Assembly: GCF_030704535.1 (NCBI RefSeq)
Contig: NC_081820.1
Coordinates: forward strand, 1,183,001 to 1,247,000
Origin: Vitis vinifera
Lineage: Eukaryota > Streptophyta > Magnoliopsida > Vitales > Vitaceae
Direction of reading: 5' to 3'
Length of the DNA: 64,000 bases
In this document: one piece after another, positions 1 through 18,470 of the stretch
Position numbering within the stretch: the first letter of the stretch is position 1
Layout of the letters: every line of letters starts with the position of its first letter
Program-made: the position numbers and the translations under genes
The notes under the pieces: generated by a model
The model's input: the letters and a program-made list of their open reading frames with translations, nothing else
What the model was told of the DNA's origin: nothing
Databases searched by the model: none

Positions 1-3000
1 TCAACGGCGTCATGAACACTAAGCCGGGTGCCCTGTTGGCGAACGACGGTGGCTGCCACCTTTGCGGCTAATGTGCCCATGCCCTTCACATCTGACACTC
101 CCCGGAGAAAACTGTACAGAATACCGGAGGCATATGCATCGCCAGCTCCACAAGTGTCCACTGGCTCACACGGTGAAGGAGGGATATATACAGCTTCTCC
201 TTTTATGCCAATATACGAGCCTCTTGGGCCGTCAGTGACAGATACTAAGGGAACAAAATGGCTAAGATACCTAGTAGCCGAGGCCGGGCTTTCCTTCGAG
301 GAAAAATGGCACAACGCTCTTGCTTCTTCACTGTTTGCAAACACGATACCGGCGTAGTTGCCTATGATTTCCCTGAGAACAGAGGAGACAGGTATGATTC
401 ATTTTGGTTTTTTTCAAACCATAGTGTTCCATAACAATCGTCCATGCCCTAAAGTTGTTTCCCCAGCTATAAGTCAGAAGAAATAAGTAAAATAATTCAT
501 TAACTTAAAATTTATTTTTCATTTTCCTTCCCTTTTTCTTTTATTTTTTATTCTCTGACATTTTCCTCAAAATTTTCCCAGAACCAAACATCGGACTAAA
601 GATTCAAATCCTTATATCAAATGAGAAATGAAGACAACCTAAATCTAATAAAGCAAGATGAGTTAGAAGCTCACCAAAAATCGTCGTAATGCCTCTCATT
701 GCAAGAGACATCCGATGCTGTCACTGCAACTAAAGAACCATTCCGATGCGCCTCCCTGCATGCTTTTGTAATTGTTCTGATAGTGTCAGGAAGTTCAAAC
801 AAATATCCTTCGACAACAAGTATGTTCGTCTTTGAAATTGTGCTAGCCAAGCATGCATCATAATCAACGGTAGAAGATGTGCCCTGAAAATGGTAAAGAT
901 TTAAGCAGACATATTAGGATAAACCGAAAAAAGACATGTCAAAGTTTAATATGAAAATTGTAAAAGGCCATAGGCATTTAAGGATCCTCCCGGTTTTACA
1001 AGAAAGAACACAAGCAATTCCCAGTAATCTGGGAATGATCATGGACAAAAATTCTACAGTTAAAAATATTGGATAGATCAAAGCATGTATCTTCTCCAAT
1101 TTGATCAGAGACAAAAACAGTTCAGTTTTTTAAACTCTTGAATAGCTGGTGGCTGAAATGTATGAAATTTCTTATCTTTATTCATCTCCATCTACCGGGA
1201 TATGAGAGAGTCCTCAAAAAAGTGTCTATGTCACTTCAAGCAAGCGGCAGAACAAATTTTAGACCACATGATTTGCTCTTCAAAATTTTAAGGCCTATTT
1301 GAAAATGTTTTCAAAAACAGTTCTAAATTGTTTTCAAAAACAAATTTCTATTTAGGAATTTAAATATTATAATAATTTTCTCAACTTGTTCTCTATAAAG
1401 GTACTGTACACTTATAACCTGTTTTCAGAATAAATTCTCAAAAAACTGTTTTCCATAACAGATTAAACCTGATATGCAAGCATCGTGCGCTGAGCATCTG
1501 GAGTCGTGAGAACTATCACTGTCCCCGTTGTCCCATCCTTAACAGGTGCAGAGAGAAAATTCACATTTGCCCGACGCAATTTTGTTCTACAAACCATATC
1601 AAGACAGTATGTAGTTAGTTAAAGAAGATCATTGGAGCCACACTTCTTCTTATCAGCAACCGAGACATCATAATTGAATGTATCTCTAATTGAATAGGTC
1701 ACTGATTTTCTTTGAGTATATTTTCCTAATCAGATCAGATCGGCCAATCTCACCAGCTAGAAACATTCTTCACATGCTCTTCTCTTTTTCCTTTTTTCCC
1801 TCTTTTTTTATTTTATTTTTTTTCTAAAAAAAAAATCATAGAAAACTATGAGAATGAAGTGTAAGCCAAGTGAGATCCCACCTGTAGAAACTGCCCAAGG
1901 GATCACTTCCTATGCTGCCTGCCATGGCAACATTTAAGGGGGGGCCTCCAATGGACCGACCGCCAAGTCTTGCTAAGGCCACAAGGCTGTTGGAAAGGGA
2001 TCCACCAGCAGCAGCCTTGTAACTGCAACCATCCATCGCCTGCAAGACTCTACCCCTCTCCTCATGATTCACAACTTTCCTCGTCCCCTTCTCTAGTCCC
2101 AATCTCTCTAAAAATTCATCATCCACCATTCCAGAAAAATCTACCTAGAAACACAAATCAAGGAAAAAAACATACAAAAATTAATTGCTTTGTTCATGCT
2201 CCATTATGGGTTTTTCACTCCTCAATAACTGCATATACCGGAAAAAGAAAATTGAAATGAAAACAACAATCAGGTAAATAGATAACGCATATTGCGAGAA
2301 GTTCTCGATTTCTTGAGAAGTCATCACTACATTACATGGATATAGCATGATTAGAAGCCGACACTTCAAAGCTCAAACATCACCATCAGATTCTACAAAA
2401 AGTAGGGGAATAAATAGCATAAGAATAGAATATATCCCCACCCTCCTGGAATCCCACTTAATTTCCACAAAATTCAACTAAATTCATTATATGGATGGCC
2501 CTAAACAGAAAACTGAAATTTTTTAGAGCAAACCATTCTTTATTTCCCCAACTTATATGCATACCTGTTCACCATATTATCCCAACTGAATCTGAAATTT
2601 GTCAATAAATTCAAAGGGCGAGGAAGAAGGTCACATTGGCATACACTAATTTGCTGAAAACCCCATCCTTTAAACAGAGACATGATCTTTCAACAGGTTA
2701 AAATTTTTCATGTTCCATTACTAAACCCAAAAAAGGAAAAAGCGGAGACCTAAACTCATGATCCCAACAAAACCCCGTCTTCTTTTGGATGTCCCTTGAT
2801 GCTTGCTTTAGACAATACAGGCCTGATTGGTAACATTTCATTTTTCCCCCTTCCTCTACCATGAAAATCTTCCTTTCTCTGCTATTTCTGGTTTTTTTTT
2901 TCCGATTTATCTGGTACAATCTTTATAGACTTTACCAGTAACCTTTTTGGCACCTACTCTTCTCCTATCATTTTTCTAAGGAATCACATTAAATCTAAAT

Positions 3001-3990
3001 TCATTTTCTTAATCATTTCTATAACAGAAAATATATTTAAGAAGGAAATCCACACAAGCCCTAGCCTTTTATTTTCATTGTTTTTGGTAAACTCGCAACA
3101 CAAATAGAATATAACTCAAAATTCTATCTTGATTTTCTTTCATTTTCTCCTAAATTTTCTCAACAACCAAACAAGCCTTAAAGATTAATAATAATAAAAA
3201 TAAAAACAAGAGTAAAAAATGGTAAGATTCAGTTGTTTTCTGCTATATTTTCTCAGACCCAATAATAAGGGGCAAAGATGATCACACTAACAATAAAAAG
3301 AAGACAATACTTTTCCTTTCTTTTCTTTCTTTCCCTTCTTTTCTTTTCTCCTAATTTTCCCAGCAACCAACCGAAGGCCCTAAAGGCAATAATGGTAAAA
3401 ACAAGGCACAACATTGTAACTATCTTTTCGTTTCTCCTTTATTTTTTCACCAACCAAGCAGAAAGCTGAAATTAAATTGTAACTTTTTTTTCCCACTCCC
3501 CAACATTTTCACCGGTCCAGACAAAAGGGCATCTGGATAACATCACTAAAAGCAAAAAGAAGACCCGAAATTTATAACTTAGATGTCTTCTTTCCTACAT
3601 TTTCTCAGCAATCAAACAGAAAACTGAAATAAAATAAAATAAAATTACCATAGCCTGGCCAAGACCCAACACATCCCATCTCTCAGGCACCACAGAAGCA
3701 CCCATCTCTTCCTTCTCTGCTACTTCTTCTCCATCCTCATCCTCATCCTCATCCTCATCGTCTTCTCCTCCACCACTCAACCTTGAAAATGAACACCTTG
3801 GGGCTTTCATAGTCCTTGTAGAGCAAGAAAAAAGGGAATATGTGGTGGGGATTTGGTGGGTTTTAAGGGAAGATGAAGGGTGGGGGGAAAGCGAGAAAAG
3901 AGGAACGGTGGAGAGTAGAGACTTGGTGGTGGTGCAAGGCGGAGAAGTAGGAGGAAGGATAGAGAACGACATAGTTCCTATAAATGACAT
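1..3990 (-). CDS. NARA5: pfkB-family carbohydrate kinase-like protein, plastid (NARA5 type), 3' end beyond window
   Basis: Minus-strand gene with five readable exons: 3990-3649, 2144-1882, 1586-1469, 883-675 and 372 to beyond position 1. All junctions are GT-AG and the phases fit, giving about 435 residues; the family is usually about 470, so roughly 40 C-terminal residues lie outside. Exon 1 has a Ser/Thr-rich, acid-poor start that looks like a chloroplast transit peptide, then an acidic run (DDEDEDEDEDGEE) and PERWDVLGLGQAM. Exon 2 carries the pfkB N-terminal signature AAGGSLSNSLVALARLGG. Exon 5 carries the C-terminal signature DTCGAGDAYASG, with the Asp used as catalytic base in ribokinase-like enzymes. 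The family transfers phosphate from ATP to sugars or nucleosides. The Arabidopsis NARA5 relative is known for being needed for Rubisco and plastid gene expression; its substrate is not known to me. Start chosen at the first ATG (3990); an in-frame ATG lies six codons later. Confidence 0.87.
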
Positions 3991-4740
3991 GGAAATTTTG
4001 TACTATTTTTGAGGGTGGCGGCGGCCGTCGTGGTGGCGGCGGGGATGGGTGGAGGTCGATTCCTCAGCCCACCTCCAGGGGTCTCCAAATCTATCCATTA
4101 GAGGCCTTTTATAGACGCACATTTTCATTTCCATTTTAGGTTGTGTTTGGATACGTGGGATGATGGTCAACCACAAACATTTTTTTTTTTTCAAAAAAAA
4201 AATTAAATTAGGGATTCAAATATAGAAAATAGTGAGCAAGGAATTTCTAGAAAGATCGAATAGTTTTTTTTTTTATTCCTAATAAATTTCTATGATTGTG
4301 TTTCAACTTTCAATGCATGTAAGAATATAAAATTGTAATGATAATTTGTTTTTAGAAATTATCTAAATGTCTGATTTAAAAAAAAAATTGTTTTTAAAAA
4401 TTTATATTTTATTGTTTTTGGAAAACAAGTTTTAAAAAATAAAGAATTATTCTTTCGATATTTTTTATTACAAAAAAATGAATTTATTAATAATTTTAAA
4501 AAATAATTTAAAATTCAAAAAATATATATAATGACTATACAAATAATAGACGTAATTAATATTTTGAATTCTTTAATAAATTTTTTAATTTTTAAGAACA
4601 AATTGAAATTAAAAAAATTGATTAATTAATTATAGATTAAATGAAATAATTCATAACAACAACAATAACCTAAAAATGGCCATTAGTTCCAAAAATTGAG
4701 TGAAAAACAGTGAGCAGGTGTTGAATTTCAGATCCAAACC
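3991..4740. other. Intergenic: NARA5 5' flank and COQ5 3' flank
   Basis: About 750 bases between the NARA5 start codon and the COQ5 stop codon. The first 200 bases hold the NARA5 leader and promoter side, with a GGCGGC-rich stretch near 4015-4045. The rest is AT-rich with poly-A/T runs. No open coding region is visible. Confidence 0.5.
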
Positions 4741-12928
<8,188 letters not shown>

Positions 12929-13456
12929 TGATGCTACCAAACCCTTCAAATTACAACCAAATAATGTCATTTTAATACGTGTAAAATTCACGAGAAATTG
13001 GGTTTCTTCCAAACGCATAAATTTTCCCTTATCATACTTTTTTCCATGTGAATTTTCCATCACAGCCAAACGAGGAAAACTGGTTTTTCCATCGTGTAAA
13101 AAGTTCAAAGAAATTGGGGATATGATTTCCATGAATTTCTTCGAATTTTTTCTTCCCAACCAAACAAGAAATTTTTATTTTTCCTGTATGTAGAACCTAA
13201 AAAAACATTGGGGTTTTTCAAAGCAGAAAATGGGGTTTTCTCTTCAAAATACCATAAAAATTCCCCTGAATTTCATCGAATTTTATTTTCCAGTAATTTC
13301 CATCAAACCAAACAAGAAAACAGGCGAATTCCTTGAAGAAGTCTGAGTAGAAAAGCTTTGTGCATTTACCAGGGCAGTGCAGAGAACTGACAGCAGGGTT
13401 TTGGAGGAGAGGCACAAGCGGAGGTCAATCAGGCACAGAGAAGGGAAGGTCACGTG
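12929..13456 (-). promoter_or_regulatory. COQ5 leader, probable 5'UTR intron, and G-box
   Basis: Upstream of the COQ5 ATG there is a good donor at 13370/13369 (CCCTG then GTAAAT) and an acceptor at 12945-12944 (TTTGAAG). This suggests a 426-base intron in the 5' leader with a short exon 12943-12929 before the start codon. A palindromic G-box CACGTG lies at 13451-13456, about 80 bases upstream of the first donor, a place that fits a promoter-proximal site. The intron holds three diverged GTTTGGTTG-type segments (13060-13330). Splice and promoter calls are inferred from sequence only. Confidence 0.5.
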
Positions 13457-14640
13457 CAAGCAACAGATCAAGTAAAAAATATTTTAGATCTTAAAAGCTG
13501 TTTTCAAATCGAGAAAAACCGTCGATTTAGTAGGTACCGAACATGAATTCAGCCGTTAGATAGGCGCAATCCTAGCCGTTTATGAAAAATTGACCATGTA
13601 AAATAGCCGTTAGATATGATTAAAAAATTACTTAAAAAAAAAAACATTAACAAATGTTTTCAATTTAATGACAGTGTTTTCTAAATTTTGTTAAATACTG
13701 TTTTTTTAAATTAAAAACGATTTTTAAAAACACTAACAAAGTATACAAATATTACAACTTTCTTTTTATAATTTATTATTAAGTATCAAATATCATTAAT
13801 TATTTAATGAATACACAACCCTGTAACCTAAATAAAAAAAATATTGCCAAAAAAAAATATAATAATTTAATATGAAAATAAAATAATTCTTTATGGTATT
13901 ATTCATGACATTTTTTAATTTTAAATTATATCTTTATCATAAAAGCAAAAATGTGAAAAAATGTTTAAATAAAAAAAAGTGATTGAGAATATGATATGAA
14001 CAATGAAAGATAAAGGTATGAAAAATATGAGACACGATACAAATAATGTAAAAGAAAATAAAAGAATAATTGGTTGTATGATTTAAAAATAATTTTTTGT
14101 TTTTAAAAATAGTAAATTGTTTTTAAAAATAGTAAATTGTTTTTAAAAATTCTTAATATTGTTTGGTAGTTATTATATATAAGTAATTTTTAAAAACAAA
14201 ATGAAATGGAAAACATTTTTTAAAGAATAAGTAGAAATTGTTTTCACCAATTTTTAAAAATAAAAGAAAAACATAAAAAAATCAAATAAAATTCAAATTA
14301 AATCAAACTTAAGATAAATAAACTCTAAATTAAACAATACTTAATGTATTTGATTCATTAATAAACCTAATGATATTTAAAAATAATTTAAAACTCAGTG
14401 AACCACTTAATACTGAAAATTTATTAACAAAATTGGTTTAGTGGTTTTTTTTTTCTACATAAAATCATTATTTAAATGTTGAATCTCAGCATTGAATGTG
14501 TAAATCCAATCATGACCATCCATTAGTTGAAGAAAAAAAACGGAAAAAAAAAAAAAACAAAAAACAAAAAACAAAGCCTAACCGTTGACGGCATAGCAGG
14601 TTTCTTCCTGACGCTTCAGCCTTCGACAACAGGCTTGAAG
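13457..14640. other. Intergenic, AT-rich: COQ5 promoter side and SDR 3' flank
   Basis: No coding sequence seen. Between 14090 and 14150 the phrase TTTTTAAAAATAGTAAATTG is repeated, and poly-A runs occur near 14530-14570. Confidence 0.5.
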
Positions 14641-15695
14641 TCAGATCCGCAAGAGCTTCGAAAACTGCCACATGTGAACTGACCTTCTCCTTGTGTTAAG
14701 TTTCTCCATTTTTTTTCTTGTGAAAGGAAGGTTGTAAATCAGTTTGGAGACAGGAAATAAATCTTTGAGCAAATGGATCGCTCCGTACCATTGTGGCTCA
14801 GTCACATACCTTTCTCCTCGGCAGATACTATCGACAAGGGACTTAGTAGCTGGCTCAGTGTTCATCACTGGGAATCCCTCAAAAACACCCTGCACGTCCA
14901 CAGAAACCTTTACTCAATTTTATAAAAATCAATTAAAGCCTAGCTACTCAACAAATAGAGAAAGACCATTCAGTTTTGTTAGTATAATGAAATTAAATAC
15001 TTTGCTGTTTTCTGGGGATAGTATGAGTTCTCCATCCTTGGATAAGATTTTTTCCCCGGGACATCTCGGAATCTATTATACCAAGAGTGGCAATTGTTAT
15101 GGTGACTGAAGGAGCCAGCTCAATTCTCAGTGCCTCGAAGAAGCCTATTAATGCTGCTTTACTTGCCTGAAAACCAAAAAGGATAAACACAAGTGACTGA
15201 AAAACGGAGCATTTGAATAATAGACGAGAGAATATGTAATGACCTGTTTTCAATTATATAGATATTATTCATTCTAGGTTTTAAGGATATTCGTGACTTT
15301 AAAACGTGTCTGCGTAATTAAGAGAAATCAAGACACAAAGAATTTTTTTTTCTATCTAATATAAGACATCACGATCACCCTCCTTATAATATTGGATATT
15401 GGAGAGGGGAATATATTTATAACGTAAACTTCTCTTAATCTTATAAACACATTTTAATATCGTAAGAGTTTTTAAAACTCAAAGGGAACAATACTTATAC
15501 AATTGAATATAAGTCGTTACAGATTTTGATGGAGTTTATGCATGTATGAATGCAGTTGTTTACACTGTAGAAACTCAATCTTGGCGGCTGCAGAAATGCA
15601 CAAGAAGATGAGTTAACAAAAATCTTGCCCTTGGTCTTCTTGAGGTGAGGAATTGCAAAATAAGTTGGATAAACAGTGCCCCAGAAGTTCACATC
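14641..15695 (-). pseudogene. 11-beta-hydroxysteroid dehydrogenase-like SDR, C-terminal half only
   Basis: Three minus-strand exon-like pieces belong to the plant HSD/steroleosin branch of classical short-chain dehydrogenases. Piece 15695-15564 (44 codons) starts after an AG acceptor with DVNFWGTVYPTYFAIPHLK and ends at RLSFYS before GT. Piece 15166 to about 15050 continues ASKAALIGFFEALRIEL, restoring the YxxxK active site (Y-S-A-S-K); the active-site Ser side is also present (VNSSS). Piece about 14906-14641 reads VSVDVQGVFEGFPVMNTEP... with CRGERYVTEP, stop at 14641. The Rossmann part with the TGxxxGIG cofactor motif is not visible within 2.5 kb upstream, and I find no in-phase GT donor for the middle piece. 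The simplest reading is a truncated gene or pseudogene. A distant first exon beyond long introns cannot be excluded. Confidence 0.7.
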
Positions 15696-18331
15696 CTGTT
15701 GGATCAATCCAAAAGATAATAATTATGATATTATTTAGGCTATCATAAAGGCTAATTAAAAAAGAAAAATCAGATATAATAAAAGTTTATGTATGTTCAA
15801 ATCCTTCATTCTTTATATAAAAGAGAATATGTATGAAATTAATTAATTTTAATTTTAATTTTAATTTCAAAACTTATGAAAAAAACACAAGAAACACATC
15901 AACAAGCTTTTCAAAAACTAAAAATTGATCCACCAAAGCTGAGGAACATTAGAATGACACACTTATCTTCCCATCAATGAGTTAGTATTGAATTATATTG
16001 ATAAAAAATTCTACCAAGAGCTTAACTTTAGACAAAATTAATAAGCATAGAGATTGAGAAACCTTCCAAATTTATCATATGAATAGGTAAGTAACAAATG
16101 ATTATTAACACTCTAACAAGTAAGCTTAAGCTCAAATGAGACTTAGGTGGTGTTTGTTTTTTTACTTAATTCTAAATAAAACTTTAATACTTAATAGTGT
16201 TAAATGTTAGGTTGTTTGTTTTTGTAGTATTTTATTTCTATAAGTATTAAAAAGTAAAGAAAAATTGTTATGTTATTTTTTTTATTTAGAAAAAAACTAC
16301 ATATTTTGGTTTTTCTATTTAATAAAAAGTTTGTAATAAGTTATGAAAAAATAGAAAAACAAACAACATAAATTTTGAAAACAAATTGCTTTCAGCAAAA
16401 AGCCAAAAAAACAAACACCACCTTACTCATGACACCATAAAATAGTGAGAATGTTAATTTCTTTCCACTTATGAACATATATCCATCCATGAGACAAAAA
16501 TTATTTTCAAGACACTCTTCCTTCCTAGAGAAATTTAAGATAATGTTCCAAGAAGTCAATTTGCACATTTCTTGATCGGATTTATGTTTAACATGACCCA
16601 GTCACGTCCCTTTAACAAAGTTCATACCTCATTTGCTTTTCATATTTAGTATTGAAATGATTACAAAGATATAAACTTTACCCTAAGGATAAATTTTTGA
16701 CTTGAGGAACACTAAGAAAGCCTTTACAACATAACGACATAAAGGATGTCTCATTCTTGCAATGGAGGCTTTTCACACTTAGAAACATTACCAAGGAACC
16801 ATAACCATTCTAGGAAACTTAATATATATATATTTTTTTTTTCATTTTTTAAAACTTAATTTCAAAGAAAGGGCAAACAATCAAGGAACGATCATCTCAA
16901 CCACTCAAGGAATTTCCGGATGACTTTACCCACTCTTTAATGCTCATTAAATAGGTACAAGTTTAGATTTAGACTTTAAAGAGCATTATTCATTATTTAT
17001 GCAATCACAAGGTTCAAGAGCTTTTATTATAAAACCCATAAAGATATTTAAGTTCAGATGCTACAAAACCCATAATTGGTTTGTAATAATAATACATTGG
17101 AAGGCATTGTTTCGCTAATAAGGCTTTGTTTTACTTTGAGTTTTGCATACCATTAAATAAGGCATGGTTTAACTTTGTTTTACTTTGAGTTCCACATATT
17201 ATTAAATAAGACATTACTTAACTTTGGCAAAAGTTGGCTTATTACGATAAGTAGTGGTCCACCTTATTAGCGTAGACCTTCTATGTGAAATGTATACCTC
17301 TTGCTATAGACCAAATGTGATCTACACACATTTTTATCATTTTTTGAAGTTTTAATAAATTTTCATCCATAGATATTCTTTATCAGAATTTTTGTTGATG
17401 TTTTTCGACATATCTATAAAATTCAACTATTCATATATTTGGGAAAATCAATACTTTTATTCTTAGGCACCACCATTCTCATAGCTTCACCTTGACAAAA
17501 ATGTTGGCTGCCACTCCATTGTTTATGGCTTCAAGAGACATGGGTAAATTTGTTTAGGTCTTACCATGCATGTTTGTGGATATGGGCTTGAGCCTATTTG
17601 CAAATTGGATTTTTTTCCTTTTTTTAAAATGAATTCTAGGCTTTATTTGTATCATGGGTGATTATTTAATTTTGGATATTTGGACTTTAATGATTTAATT
17701 GAATTAGGCTTCAGTTATTGATTTGAGCTTGTTTACTGATGTTGGGCTTGGGGTCTGAATTGCATTATTTTTGGGCTTAGTTTGATCTTCATATGGCTTT
17801 GGACTTATATGATATTTGATCCTCATATGGGATCTCGGCTTTTATGCTATCTTTTTGGTTATCTTGGGTTTGGGTTGGGACTAATTTGAGGCATTGAGAC
17901 GGGCTTTAAGTTAAGGATTTCTTTGGGGCTTAATTTTATTTTATTTGATTTGGGCTTTCAATTGACTTGTTAGGTTGAGCCCAATATTGGAGGCATTTGA
18001 GAGCGCACAAATCTTTTGAAGCTAACTACCGAAACCGATGCACCTTGGATTACCATTTGCCACGCGCCACCACTAATTTACTCTCCAAGGCCAAGAGAGG
18101 ACAAGGTGGAGAAAATCCATAAAGCTAAGTGTTATCATCCTCTCCACTGAGAGCTCTACAAGAGGAAGGCACTGAGATTGTTTAATTGGACAAGGCATAA
18201 TTTTCTAAGGGGAGAAGGAGAAGATGCCACCAGTTTTTCTCCCCCGGCAACAACACTAAAAGGAGTGTTTTTGTAAAAACCCCTCCTGAAGATATTATTG
18301 GCTAACTCGTGACTTTAAACTTGTGTACTTG

Positions 18332-18335
<4 letters not shown>
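15696..18335. other. Intergenic repeats, no gene seen
   Basis: AT-rich with one MITE (16146-16422). The stretch 17570-18010 is rich in GGGCTT/GGCTT words. No reading frame with recognisable protein similarity was found on either strand, and in particular no N-terminal SDR exon for the fragment at 14641-15695. Confidence 0.5.
16146..16422. mobile_element. Tourist-like MITE, 277 bp
   Basis: Near-perfect terminal inverted repeats GGTGGTGTTTGTTTTTTT and its complement AAAAAAACAAACACCACC. The element is flanked by a TTA duplication (16143-16145 and 16423-16425), as expected for PIF/Harbinger. No coding capacity. Confidence 0.85.

Positions 18336-18337
<2 letters not shown>

Positions 18338-18387
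<50 letters not shown>
18338..18387. repeat. (TA)n microsatellite
   Basis: About 25 uninterrupted TA units, followed 80 bases later by the probable LTR. Confidence 0.95.
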
Positions 18388-18389
<2 letters not shown>

Positions 18390-18470
18390 GTCAAATGTGT
18401 CTAGTAGGATTGTAGTGTCAAATAGACAGATAGATAGTCCTTTTGAAACTAAATAAACTCTCACAAGGGA

